Positions 33,102-44,462 are shown, counted from the first letter of the stretch. The stretch: DNA of 64,000 nucleotides from Phallus indusiatus (GCA_027605045.1 JAQFWX010000103.1:1-64000); one strand, 5' to 3'. The notes: generated from the sequence alone by a model not told the origin. Numbers and translations are program-made.

Positions 33102-35622
33102 CTAGTTCACTGATGTAGCATTAATTTGTTCCATGGTTTTTTCCAAGCCTGGCCGTATTGTTATTTTACACCGGAGATGCGACGAAAGCGGTCGACTGAA
33201 CCATTTTTGTTACAGTACGCTAGCGCCTCGTCCTATTATTCGATTTCTTCGATTTCTTTCGATTTCATCTCGCACTTCGATTTCCTTCATTTCCCGTATT
33301 TTGTCGTTTCCACTATTTCCACCGTTTTCTCGATTTCCCGATCTCTTCGATTTCTTTCGATTTCTGTTTGTATCTCCTCGGATCCCATGGGGATCAGTCG
33401 GGCGCCTCATATCCTGTACTTATCTGCGTTTTCCCTAGAGGGGGATACCTAAGCTTGTTCTCTTAGGTTTTCCCTCCTCTAGGTGAGTAGTTAGTCGCTG
33501 CCCCCCAATAGATCTTAGGTTTTCCCTCCTCTAGGTGTGTGCCCTGAGTCGCCCTAACAATTTTAGCCTTCAATTTAGTTCCTAAAAACCGAGTTAAAAA
33601 AAGAAGACATACGAAACCACACTGGGATCAAACAAATCCTTCTCAACGATACTTCGAAGCATTTCTTCATCGTATGGTGCAATATCGAACATATGCAAAA
33701 CAGACACCACTGTGATGAATATATGCGCCTCTGCGAGATATCTTCCAGGACAGACTCTACAAGGCAGCTAAATCATCTACAGTTCAAATAATTTGTATGT
33801 GCTTCTTACCGTCTACCATAGCCGAACGCGAATTCTGGGTAGCCCAGATCCAGGCTTTTATCCAAAAATCTATCAGGATTGAACTTGTGCGCATCGGGGC
33901 CGTATTTAGTTGGTAGCCGGAGAAGCCACCTATAGGTGCACTTAGTGGTATATATTGGAATAGAAAAATTAACAGACCTAGAGTGTCCCAAAACAGTCGT
34001 TCCCTTTGGTATAAAATATTCCCCAACAATGTCATCTTGGATTAGTCGATGGGGGAGAGCAATTGGCCCGACAGGCTGCCAGCGTTGTAATTCTTTACAA
34101 ACAGCATCAATATAAGGAAGATTTTCCTGGTCGTCGAAAGACGGCAAATGGTCTTTTCCTATGACTCTATCCAATTCTTCTTGAGCTTTTTTCTGTACCT
34201 CTGGGTGCAGCGCCATAGCTAGGAAGAAAAGTTGTATTGCACAGTCCACCTAATTCAACATTCAGTCCAGCATTTAATTCTCTCAAGAGAAAGCTTACTG
34301 TGTCAATTCCTGCAATGTAAAGGGCAGTTGCGACTTGCTGAATAGTGTCCTTTGAATCCGATGATTGCCCATTTTGGATATTCTCAAGGTAGTTAGAGAC
34401 GAACGAAGGGGTAATTTGCCCGGATTTCTAGATAAAGGTCGACACGACAGGTTGAGCCAAAAGGATCTCAAAGGAAACAAGAAGGTCTCGTTCAAAGACT
34501 CACAAACTGTTGTTCAACGGCTGAAAACGGACGTTCCATCATGTTCCGGTAGGTTTCGTCTAAGTTTACAGCAGCTTTCGGGAATTCTAATCCTGGAAGC
34601 CAAGAGGGAAGGTACTTTACTAGTTTTAGAAACATCAAAATATTATCGTTCTCTCAGGTATATACAACTTACACATTGGAAAAACATCGACCCTAAATGC
34701 CCCAAAAACCAAAGCTCTAGTCATATGCTTGAGTGTTGTTTCGGCCAATTCTATGTAAGGATCACTCCTGTGCTGAACTTTTATGCCATACAGCAGCTTT
34801 GAAACTGGGTCAATCAATGAACAGTGACAAACATACGACTATGCCTACCTCCATAATGAAAGTACCTATGCCATGTCTAACACGTGCTTGGAAACTGTCT
34901 GGTTCAAGACTAAGATCACACAGAATTTTCCTAATCCAAAACATTACATCATCGCATTACCTGGATATAATCTGAACGAACCTGGTGACCTCTTCCAAAG
35001 TATGCCTATATTCAATAATCTTCTTCGGAGAGAGGAGATCATGAATGACGGCCCGATGCTGAGCCCATCGTTCCCCATAAGGCATTGTAATAATCGAAGT
35101 GTTCCCAAAGCACGTTCTGATTAAAATTATAATTATAAATTAGATGTAATTGGATTTGTAGATATTTTTACTCACAATTCGTGTATCATTTGGGAGGTAA
35201 TTCGATCAGAATAAATTGCACTCCGTTTTACAAAAAGCTCATGTACCATTTCGAAAGAGTTGACGAATAATATAGATTTTCCAAAAATGTTGAGATATAC
35301 AAGCTCGCCTTGATTATAAGTTAATTGTATTATAGAGGTCAAAAGACGGGAAAAATTTAACCATATTTCTCTGCTAGCTGCGCATATGTTATATACTCTG
35401 GTTGACCTCCTGGCGGGAGGTCTAAGAGATTTCCGATCAGAAACTTTCTTGGGGGACCGGGGGGCAACCGAAGACCTATATGTAGAATCACTAGATATAA
35501 TGGATGTGATATAAGAATATGCTGGACAAACCTTTTGGGACACTTAAACGCTGGACATAAAAGTAATATGTGAGACCAAGGCAGAGAGAGGTAACGGCGA
35601 TATCGAGAGCAAGGTGCGCCAT
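33102..35622 (-). CDS. Cytochrome P450, copy A
   Basis: This is a haem-thiolate monooxygenase of the large agaricomycete P450 families; substrate unknown. The start at 35620-35622 gives a membrane anchor (MAHLALDIAVTSLCLGLTYY), then the Pro hinge LRLPPGPPRKFLIGNLL (35400-35470 region). Further on are the I-helix LYIAGIDT|V, the K-helix EXXR in VCKELQRWQPVGPIALPHRL, and FAFGYGRR joined across an intron to VCPGRYLAEAHIF, which holds the haem Cys. The final intron is donor GTATGT after DPSVVS. The last exon encodes SRPLSSHLRCKITIRPGLEK to a stop at 33102. That final intron has grown to about 420 bases because it contains a solo LTR, inserted on the acceptor side. The coding exons themselves look intact. 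The nearest relative is the copy at 39958-42132. Confidence 0.88.
33208..33559. mobile_element. Solo LTR with 5-base target duplication
   Basis: This is a 352-base element starting TGTTACAGTACGC and ending CGCCCTAACA, so its ends are the 5-base inverted pair TGTTA/TAACA, with the TG...CA typical of LTRs. It is flanked by ATTTT at 33203-33207 and ATTTT at 33560-33564. The paralogous right copy of the duplication has a single ATTTT at 40059-40063 with no insert, giving the empty site. The 5-base duplication and terminal bases fit Ty3 or Ty1 type integration. It has no coding capacity. The interior holds a CGATTTC-rich imperfect repeat (33240-33370) and the hairpin described separately. Confidence 0.92.
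33434..33537. repeat. Direct and inverted repeats inside the solo LTR
   Basis: TCTTAGGTTTTCCCTCCTCT followed by AGGTG occurs twice (33461-33485 and 33513-33537). An imperfect inverted copy, CCTAGAGGGGGATACCTAAG, lies just before at 33434-33453, so a transcript could fold into a hairpin there. This may be the R/U5 region of the LTR, but that is inference. Confidence 0.75.
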
Positions 35623-36359
35623 CGAGGGTTAAAGATCATACGGAAACAATAAACCTGCTACTTATTGCCAATCAAGTCGATTATAAGCTACATGAGAGCA
35701 TATCTGAATTGTTTGAAGCGGTCATTCAATTGGCAAAAAAAAAAACAATCAGTGGGATTGTTTCGTTTCCCACCTATATGTATAGTACGTAGCGATTGAA
35801 GTGCAAACTACTTAGGTTCTCGCAAGACATGCTCCTCACGGTGATATCTTTCCCTGCCTAAGGATTAGCCGAGATTATTCAGAGATAAGACAGAACACAA
35901 ACTCGTGATTCATCGAATAGATAATTACAGTCATTTGTTAGGGATAAACTTTCAATTAGAACGTTTATGATTAAATTCAAGAACGGCGATGGAAGCAATT
36001 TTTCAATTGTCAAATAGCAGCTGACAATAATCAAAGGCCTTCTGAAGAACAGACGGATGATTCTAGCAGAGAAGATTGTAAATGAAAGTAGATTTTGTTT
36101 CAATGTTCCGTGTCCCGGCGACGTCAACAAAGGCACGGGGTCTTCTTCATTAGTGTCTTCCGCGTCAGAAAGAGGAGAAACAGTGAGCTTCTTCTATCCC
36201 AACCAGCGGGTAACTAGCCGCAAAACACTGTCTTATCGTCGGCTCGTGGGTAATAAGAATCTTGGTACTATCTCGTCCTGACTGAAACTTGTTTCTTCGA
36301 ATTCAACGAATCGGTTTCCTTAATTGTGTAAAATGAGAGTTCAGTGTAATTGTGTTTAT
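35623..36359. promoter_or_regulatory. Upstream region of P450 copy A
   Basis: About 740 bases, clearly homologous to 42133-42859 in front of copy B. Shared strings include AGCCGCAAAACACTGTCTTA and CGAATTCAACGAATCGGTTT. Differences are small indels and substitutions. No gene is present. Confidence 0.55.
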
Positions 36360-36550
36360 TTACTCTTCTTCATATATCCCAGGCAGGTTCATAAGTAGGA
36401 GTGTCTCGAAGCTTTCATTTCCTCTTCGTAACAAGTCACCTTCAATGGGTATTTCCCAGTCCAAAGTCTCCGCTTTCCTTGTTGCGACAATTATAAAATA
36501 GCTATCTCCCTCGCTATCCCCAAAAGCCCCGCCAATGTCCTTCTTGATTG
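36360..36550 (-). pseudogene. Methyltransferase 3' fragment of copy A
   Basis: This is the last exon of the METTL21-type methyltransferase, matching 42860-43055. It ends with the same SYFIIVATRKAETLDWEIPI...LPGIYEEE and stop at 36360. In the upstream end of the exon the frame is shifted relative to copy B: FRNQxGHW is followed by an in-frame stop in the true frame. The catalytic domain is missing. It was probably incomplete from the moment of duplication, because the duplicated unit ends inside the gene. Confidence 0.85.
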
Positions 36551-36559
36551 CGAAACATG

Positions 36560-39500
36560 CGAGAAGAATCATCACCAAACGAATCTCTTCGCGACCCGTC
36601 ATACGCGAAGATTCGTCGAAGTGGCTTCTAAACACGATAAAATCGATTCCTAGAAGATTTCTTAAGCCACCAGCTACATTATTAGCTGAAGAAATGAGTG
36701 GCGTACCTCCTCCTAATGGCAGTCTGTCAATGGAGATAAACATCTTGCGAACGGCCCTATCCAAATCACGCCATCCCCTATTCCTACTACACTCAATCAA
36801 AGTATTGGCTACCCCAAGCATTTCATAGAAATGCCAACGCTACTACTCTTTTTCCTTCTCCAAAGTTCTCCGGTGCACCTCTTACTACTATCCGTGCAGG
36901 AGACATGGTTGTACCGCATGACCTATTAGCCTACTTAATTCCTGCGACAAGTCGTTTGAGGAGGACTTACAAATTAAATAAATCCTTAGAACTTCGCAGG
37001 AACACCACATTACAGTGTGCCTTGAGATCCATCGAAACGAAGCATCGTTTGCCATCGTTGCCTTTGCCAAGACAGGCGGAAGAGCTTTGCGGAGAACTAT
37101 TTACTTGCTGGGTTGGACTCGGTTTTGATTGGCATTCCTTACGATAGCGACCTTTTGGAGTGTCTAGGTTATCATTCAGACCCAATAAAATTCGACAATT
37201 TCACTCACAGATGAAACGCTATGCAATGCAAGCTCGAGATAAGATGAGCGTTATCATGGAAGTACCTGTCTGGGGTACCGACGACTGTCCGTTGCATGTC
37301 TGGACTTCAGACGACTTCTAAATATTAGAAGTTTGTACAGAGACAAAGCGGAAACATTTCTGACTGTAGTACCTCTATCACAACGAAGCTTTGTTTCCTC
37401 CCTTTCAACCATTTTGCGCTTTGAAGAAGATAGTCAAGACTGAGGGAATCTCCCCTAAAGCGGTCCAAGTTGAAGAACAACGGCCATCTATTCACGAACT
37501 GAAGGCCACCGTTGAAACAGAGCCAAGTCTGAGGGGATTGTTCCTAAGTTTCCGTCGATTAGAAAGCAAGATTCCCTCATATCCGATCCTGAAGCTGAAA
37601 TTATGTCTGGTCAGTTCGACCCTATGCGAGGAAGCGAATTAGTCTACGAAGAAATAGGATTTACCGTTCACCATTGCCATACAAGCCCAGATCAGTCTTT
37701 TCACACTCATCACGAGAAAACTGGTTTACAGCTTCCGAATCCCTGTCATCGCTGGAACGAGCACCTCAAGGTCCATACCCGGTCATCCAACATCCTGTGC
37801 CGCGAGTGGTTGCGAGTTTCCCGCTCAGAGGGTATCTGAACAATCTTGAGGATCCTGCCGACCATGACAAAGAAGCGGATTTTGACGGAGGGGATAGCGG
37901 AAAGGACGGTGGCGGCCCGGTAGCGACCCTAGCTACCGAGTTAACGGAGGATTCCTTAAGAGAAGTTCTCAGATTTCCAGCCCTGCACCGATCGCGGAGA
38001 CGCATCAAGAGATCAAGCCGAGTCTGAGTGAGAAGGAGAATTGAGAAGATACTCACCAGCAAGGTTTTGGATCAGTCTTAGAGACTCTCATTTCGGTCTT
38101 AAGGCTGGAGCACTCTTTGACACGATGCGGATCCTAACGACTATCCTGATGCTAGCGAGAACGCTTTAGTGATTGGACGCGACTTGCTTTTCCGAATGGG
38201 AACCGATTCAGCCGACTGTGTGTGCTTAATAATGCAAGACTGGAGATGATCAAGACAATACACGAACAATTAATAGGAGACCATGTAGGATATTGTAGAA
38301 CTTACCAGCTTGTCGCGTCCCGACTTCGTGACAGAGGAATGCTTAAAGTTATTTTGAAGTCTATCAGGACTTGCAACATTTGCAAGAGTCTCGGACTGCG
38401 CAGGAACGTACCTCGTTCCTTTCAACCTAGTGACGATTTCTTCCAACCTTCACCAAACAAGTCATTTGGATTCGATTCAGGTCGGGGCTTCTTGACTATT
38501 TCGCCTGAAAATAGTCCGCGCGACGTCACCTTTGGAGTCATGGATAGGCTTTACCTATCTTGTTATGCTCCCTCATGGCGCGGATTGCAATGCCCGCGTT
38601 GCTATTATGTCGCACCTTTGAGGAATATAGTGCTTCTGGTAGACGAATCATCCCGCATGTCGACACTCTCGGGACGAAAGCTGGAAGACTCTGGAATGAG
38701 GACGGTCACCAGACGGATATCGGACACGCAAGATCATACGCGCACCATAATCGGACGATTGGTCAAGCCGAAATTGTTGGTCGATGAGCGGGATTAGTCT
38801 TGAAAAGCATGTGTCGATCCGAAAGCAGATGGCTTGGATGAATATCGGGAAAGGCTCACGTCAGTGTTCGACACCCTGACGAACATTCCAACTAGGATCG
38901 CGCGTTCTACGTTACCAGGAAAATACGACACGATTGCGACCTCAAAATCCTATTCTTCAAGCTCTGATGATATTCCTAGACATCTCAGGCAATATGTTGA
39001 TCTTACGGTCGCTGGACATGTCTCTAAAGATGTTACTGTGGCGGTTACCATTAGCTCTTGTTCTAAACGAGAACAGGATGAACCTACTAATGAGGAAACT
39101 AACGTCCTTTTCGCGTCACAAGACAAACGGGCCCAGCAGCGAAATGATGTCGCAGCGCCATAATCTGACGCTTGAGAACCAATGTGCATATACGTGGGAG
39201 GTCCAGACACTACGCTCACGGACAAACACACCTGGCGATGACTCGCGAGAAGTAGAGTTGTGCAACGTTAAGCAGACAAACAAGGGAGCTTTGGTAGTGC
39301 CGCCCAAGCGAAATGAAAATGGCAGCTTAGGACTTGCTATTAAAAATTGGATCCGATTGGCGGATGGAGGAACACTAGAGCGCTCCAACTTGACAGGTCG
39401 CGCCCACGCGACGCGTTCTCGAATACTTTATCAATTTGATAACGCTGGACAAAACCTAGTCGTGGAATTGGTTCGTTGTGATAAGCTATCATTTTTCGTG

Positions 39501-39780
39501 GCCATTCTCCTGAGTAGTCAATGTAAACTCTGTCAAAGTCACCAGCTTCGCTCGAGGTGCACTCGGTTTCAAATGTCGTTCACTGTCTCAAGTTGAATCT
39601 CGCGTCGACATTCCGAGAACTAGGAGAACAGCCTAATCGCGAGCTATTTTCACAATGGTCCCAATCATTGAAGATTAGCATGCCGTTATTTTTCAATGCC
39701 AATCCATTTAAGTTCACAACTTGAACTTGAGGAACGGATCGCACTGTGTCTTGTGTTATGCCTCTCTTTTATTCAAACTT
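36560..39780 (+). mobile_element. Inserted block with decayed Ty3-like retroelement pol
   Basis: This 3.2 kb block interrupts the methyltransferase fragment of copy A and has no counterpart in copy B. On the plus strand, 38230-38400 reads IKTIHEQLIGDHVGYC...RTCNICKS. This fits the His-His-Cys-Cys zinc-binding head of a retroviral-type integrase, with the spacing disturbed. Further downstream are scraps that could be the integrase core (FGVMDRL), in shifting frames with many stops. Upstream parts (36600-38050) are broken open frames of unknown nature. No reverse transcriptase YxDD box and no LTR pair could be found. I treat it as a heavily decayed fragment that encodes nothing functional. Confidence 0.5.
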
Positions 39781-39781
39781 A

Positions 39782-39882
39782 GACTGCAGCTCCCGAAAAT
39801 AGAACTATGCAAGTAAATACATGGGTTATTCTCACTTGAACGCTGTAAAACAAAACAAGTCGTTTGGTTACGAGATTGTGAC
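39782..39882 (-). pseudogene. Second methyltransferase fragment of copy A
   Basis: About 100 bases (CTCCCGAAAATAG, GCAAGTAAATACATGGGTTA..., GGTTACGAGAT) match 43268-43362, the penultimate intron and exon edge of the intact methyltransferase. The match stops exactly where copy B begins. It is therefore the far end of the copy A unit, separated from 36360-36550 by the inserted block. It marks the tandem-duplication junction. Confidence 0.75.
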
Positions 39883-39957
39883 AGATATGAGACCACTACC
39901 ACACAAAGCCGAAAGACAGAATCGTTGGGAAAAGAAAATTCATATATTTAGGTTATG

Positions 39958-42132
39958 CTAGTCACTGATAGTAACATTAATTTGTTCCATGGTTTTTTCC
40001 AAGCCTGGCCGTATTGTTATTTTACACCGGAGATGCGACGAAAGCGGTCGACTAATCCATTTTAGCCTTCAATTTAGTTCCTAAAATCGAGTTGAAAAGA
40101 GAAGACATACGAAACCACACCGGGATCAAACAAATCCTTCTCAACGATACTTCGAAGCATTTCTTCATCGTATGGTGCGATATCGAACATATGTAAAACA
40201 GACACCACTGTGATGAATATATGCGCCTCTGCGAGATATCTACCGGGGCAGGCTCTACAGGGCAGTTAGGTCATTTATAGTTCAAATGATAGGTATGTGC
40301 TTCTTACCGTCTACCATAGCCGAACGCGAATTCTGGGTAGCCCAGATCTAAGCTTTTATCCAAAAATCTATCAGGATTGAACTTGTGCGTATCGGAGCCA
40401 TATTTAGTTGGTAGCCGGAGAAGCCACCTATAGGTGCACTTAGTGGTATGCATTGGAGTAGAAAACTCAACAGACCTAGAGTTTCCCATAACTATCGTTC
40501 CCTTTGGTATAAAATATTCTCCAATAATGTCATCTTGGATTAGTCGATGGGGGAGAGCAAATGGCCCGGCAGGCTGCCAGCGCTGTAATTCTTTACAAAC
40601 AGCATCAATATAAGGAAGATTTTCCTGATCATCGAAAGACGGCAAATGGTCTTTTCCTACGACTCTATCTAATTCTTCTTGAGCTTTTTTCTGTACCTCT
40701 GGGTGTAATGCCATAGCTAGGAAGAAATGTTGCATTGCACAGTCCACCTAATTCAACAATTCAGTCTAGCTCCTTGATATTCTTCAAGGAAACCTACGGT
40801 ATCAATACCCCCAATGTAAAGGGCAGTTGCGACTTGCTGAACGGCTTCCTTTAAATTCGATGATTGCCCATCCTGCATATTCTCAAGGTAACTAGAAACA
40901 AACGAAGGCGTAACCTGTCCGGATTTCTAGTGATCGACACGACAAGTTGAGCCAAAAAAGGAACTCAAAGGAAAACCAAAAGTCTCATTCAAAGACTTAC
41001 AAACTGTTGTTCGACAGCTGAAAACGGACGTTCCATCATGTTCCGGTAGGTTTTGTCGAACTCTGCAGCGGCTTTGGGGAATTCTAATCCCGGAAACCAA
41101 GAGGGAAGGTATTTTACTAATATTTTTCAAAATGTCAAGCTATGACTAATTTTCTAGGTATATACAACCTACGCATTGGAAAAATATCAACCTTGAATGC
41201 ACCAAAAACGAAAACTTTGGTCATATTTTTGAGCGTCATTTCGGCCAATTCTACGTAAGGATCACTCCTGTGCTGAACTTTTATGCCATACAACAGCTTT
41301 TAAACTGGGTCAATCAATGAACAGTGACAAATATACGGCTATTATGCCTACCTCCATAACGAAAGTACCTATACCATGTCTAACACGTGCTCGGAAATCA
41401 TCTGGTTCACGACTAAGATCACAGAGAATTTTTCTAATCCAAAACGTATACATCATCGCCATCATCGTTATCTGGATATAATCTAAACGAACCTGGTGAC
41501 TTCTTCCAAAATATGCCTATATTCAACAACTTTCTTAGGGGAAAGGAGATCATGAATAATGGCTCGATGTTGAGCCCATCGTTCTCCATATGGCATTGTA
41601 ATAATCGAAGTGTTTCCAAAACACGTTCTAGTTGAAGTCATATTGAATGTAAATAATTGGTGTAATAATAAATATATCCACTTACAATTCGTGTATCATC
41701 TGGGTTGTAATCCGATCAGAATAGATTGCACTCCGTTTTACAAAAATCTCATGTGCCATTTCGAAAGAGTTGACGAACAATACAGATTTTCCAAAAATAT
41801 TAAGATATACGAGTTCGCCTTGATTAATCCAGTTAATTGAATTATAAAGGTCAGGGGACGGGAAATTATCAACCATATTTCTCTGCTAGTTGTGCGTACG
41901 TTATATACTCTGGCTGACCGCTTGGCGGTAGGTCTAAGAGATTTCCGATCAGAAACTTTCTTGGGGGACCGGGAGGCAATCGAAGACCTATTGGCAGTAT
42001 CACTGGATATTGATTGCAGTATAAGAATACGTTAAACAGACCTTTGGGGACACTTGAACATTGGCCATAAAAGTAATATGCTAGACCAAGGCAGAGAGAG
42101 GTAACGACGATGTCGAGAGCAAGGTGGGCCAT
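39958..42132 (-). CDS. Cytochrome P450, copy B
   Basis: This is the paralogue of copy A with the same exon plan. The start MAHLALDIVVTSLCLGLAYY is at 42130-42132, then come the Pro hinge RLPPGPPRKFLIGNLL, the I-helix LYIGGIDT|V (copy A has AGIDT), and the K-helix CKELQRWQPAGPFALPHRL. FAFGYGRR is joined across an intron to the haem Cys segment ACPGRYLAEAHIF (copy A reads VCPGR). The last exon SRPLSSHLRCKITIRPG ends at a stop at 39958-39960. The final intron is of ordinary length, about 60 bases. The Ala-to-Gly change at the I-helix oxygen-activation site and differences near VGPIA/AGPFA suggest some divergence of the active site. All essential residues remain. Confidence 0.88.
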
Positions 42133-42859
42133 CGAGGGTTAGAGATACAAAGATAAAAGCCTGCCACTTTATCGTTCCCTCAAAATTAATTATAAGCTCT
42201 ACAACGTGAGAGCATATCTGAGTTGTTTGAGACGCTGTCATTCAATTGGTTAATAGTCAGCGGAATTGATTCTTTTCCCACCTATTTACATAGTACGCAG
42301 CAAATGAAATGCAAGCTACTCGGGCTGTCGCGAGACGTGCCATCACGGTGATTATATCGATCCTTGCTAGAAAATTAGTCTAGAATACTCAGAGATAAGG
42401 CGTAATTAATCGGCTAGAAAAATCTCAGTCATTTTTTAAGGGTAAACTTCCGGATCTAGGATTGGACCTGAGAGTGACGATGGAAGCAACTTTTGAATTG
42501 TTAGATGACAGCCGAAGGTTCCTGAAGTTGAACAGACGGATGGTTCTAGCAGAGAAGATTGTCAATGAAAGTAGACTTTGTGCTAATGGTTCCGTGTTCC
42601 GGTGACGTCAACTAATGCATGGGCCACATTTCTTTCTTCATTAGTATCTTCCATGAATCCGCGTCAGAAGAGAGGAGAAACAGGGAGGTTCAGCTTCTAT
42701 CTCCACCAGCGGGCAACTAGCCGCAAAACACTGTCTTATCGTCGACTCGTGGGTAAAAGACATCCAGGTATCGAGTCCTGACTGAATCTTGTTTCTTCGA
42801 ATTCAACGAATCGGTTTCCTTAATTGTGTAAATTGAGAATTCAGTGTGATTGTGTTTAG
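42133..42859. promoter_or_regulatory. Upstream region of P450 copy B
   Basis: The 730 bases between the P450 start and the methyltransferase stop are homologous to 35623-36359. They contain the P450 promoter and the methyltransferase 3' untranslated region. Confidence 0.55.
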
Positions 42860-43957
42860 TTACTCTTCTTCATATATTCCAGGCAGATTCATAAGTAGGA
42901 GTGTCTCGAAGCTTTCATTTCCTCTTCGTAACAAGTCACCTTCAATGGGTATTTCCCAGTCCAAAGTCTCCGCTTTCCTTGTTGCGACAATTATAAAATA
43001 GCTATCTCCCTCGTTATTCCCAAAACTCTGCCAATGTCCGTCTTGATTGCGAAACAAAACTCGCGAGAAATCGAACCAGACACCGAACGCGCTCCAGAAG
43101 AGCATTTCCATAGGTAAGTTACGAATCATGTCTATTAATAGTGATGTCAGTTCGAATCTATATACAAGGCGGAGCATGAGACACACAAGAGATGATGATT
43201 TGAACGGGCTTTTCAGCGGTGGAAAAGGGAGGCGATGACAACTGTAAGAGAGTACGAAGTAACGGAGCCTGTAACTCCCGAAAATAGACCTACGCAAGCA
43301 AATACACGGGTTACCCACTTTAACGCTTAAAATGGAAAAAAAAATTGGTTACGAGATCACTACCGATGATGTGAGTAAGCAGAGGGGATGAATAGGTATC
43401 ACTGAGTTTGCTGGCTAAATTCTCTCCATCTTTTAAATTCCCCCAAGATAAAGGTTCAATGAGAATATTGATACCGGAGAGGCTGGTTGGCTTTTTCTGT
43501 GAGCGATTACGTTCAAGAAGCGTGCATACATCTGGCAGATCCGTCAGCACAAGAGTCTTGGAATGTGACTTTTGCGAGCTCAAAGACATGTAGCGGGCCA
43601 GCGCAAAACCTAGATAGCCTGTTCCAGAGCCAAGTTCAATTACAGCACCGTTGCAAGCTTCGTAAAGTGAACACGGCGGGTCGAACTGGATGGAGGAATC
43701 TGATTGAAGATACACCCTCATGACATAGGCAGCCTCCTGGGGAAGTTGGAAGAACATCTCCAAAAAGAACGTGTGTCGTCTCACCATATTCTACCGGCAA
43801 TTCCATAGTTTTCAATATCTTGCTGTGAATCGACGACATCTTGTTCCTGTGAAGCTCCTTCACACAGATCCGATGGTATTTCAAGATCTAATAAGCGAAT
43901 TGTTGATTTTGGATCAGATGCGCGAATGGCAAGATGTTCGGGAAAATTGCTCTCCAT
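42860..43957 (-). CDS. METTL21-type (Methyltransf_16) protein methyltransferase, possibly frameshifted
   Basis: This is a SAM-dependent methyltransferase of the family that modifies lysines in elongation factors and chaperones. The start MESNFPEHLAIRASDPKS is at 43955-43957. GIAGRIW ends exon 1 near 43786, and the next exon reads EAAYVMRVYLQS. The SAM motif is AVIELGSGTGYLGFALARY, then VLTDLPDV, ILIEPLSWG and THIIGSDL|VYFRELQAPLLRTLL. The last exons give MLFWSAFGVWFDF and RKAETLDWEIPIEG, stopping at 42860. A problem: the only good donor (ATATG|GTGAGA) and acceptor (CCCCAG|GAGG) around W|E leave the frame one base short, although the protein motif is continuous. This may be a real frameshift, an odd splice site or a sequence error. 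The right end of copy B overlaps this gene. Confidence 0.8.
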
Positions 43958-44462
43958 GCGCCTTGTTTTGACGTCTCAATTAATGGATGCAGCAAAAATG
44001 CATGAAGCAGTGGAAGAAAATTGGGTATGCCCGTGTCCGAGTCGGACTTTCAAAACCGAGAAGCTCTCAAACTTGAAGCTGTCTGGGCTTTTGATTTCTT
44101 CAAAAGCATAGGAAATATAGACTAAGATACTGGAAATATAGCATAACTTTTGCATAATCTCTCAAATTGACGTGTTTCAAAAATTCTAGATCTATTAAGG
44201 AGCGTGAAATACACTAAAACGACCTCGGAAGGAAATAGACAGTGGACACAACCCTAAAAAAACAAAGACAGTTTTAAATAGTATATCACAAAGTTTTGGA
44301 ATAAATCAATTCTCGATGGAATATAATGAAGAATAAAGAAGGAAAAGATTGAGGAATAACAGTATTCCACCACCACGCGTATGAACTGTTATGTAGTACT
44401 CCTTTCCCCTTTCAGTTTATTTAATGAACGTATTGTCACCAGCCTGAGGAACGAAAGCTCAT
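43958..44462. other. Intergenic, no gene seen
   Basis: About 500 AT-rich bases contain the methyltransferase promoter and the 3' end of the mucin-like gene. Nothing else is recognised. Confidence 0.4.

Larger units (their letters stand above)
33015..36550. repeat. Left copy (A) of a tandem duplication, first part
   Basis: This block matches 39883-43055 base for base over long runs, with scattered substitutions. It carries the P450 gene, the P450-methyltransferase spacer and the last exon of the methyltransferase. The left edge is visible where CAGATATGAGAC at 33015 matches the string at 39882. The copy is not contiguous: its remaining end lies at 39782-39882, beyond an inserted block. A solo LTR at 33208-33559 is present here and absent in the right copy. 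Confidence 0.9.
39883..43362. repeat. Right copy (B) of the tandem duplication
   Basis: This is the uninterrupted version of the unit: P450, spacer and the methyltransferase 3' part, about 3.5 kb. It shows the empty LTR site at 40059-40063. The right breakpoint falls at the donor side of a methyltransferase intron (GGTTACGAGATC), after which only the B side continues into the rest of that gene. Confidence 0.85.

Noticed and set aside
36360..36821. A single 153-codon frame as a new gene
   Set aside because: Only its last 50 codons are methyltransferase; the upstream part is a shifted frame running into the inserted block.
36560..39780. An autonomous retrotransposon
   Set aside because: Many stops, no polymerase YxDD box, no LTR pair and no long frame, so it cannot be active.
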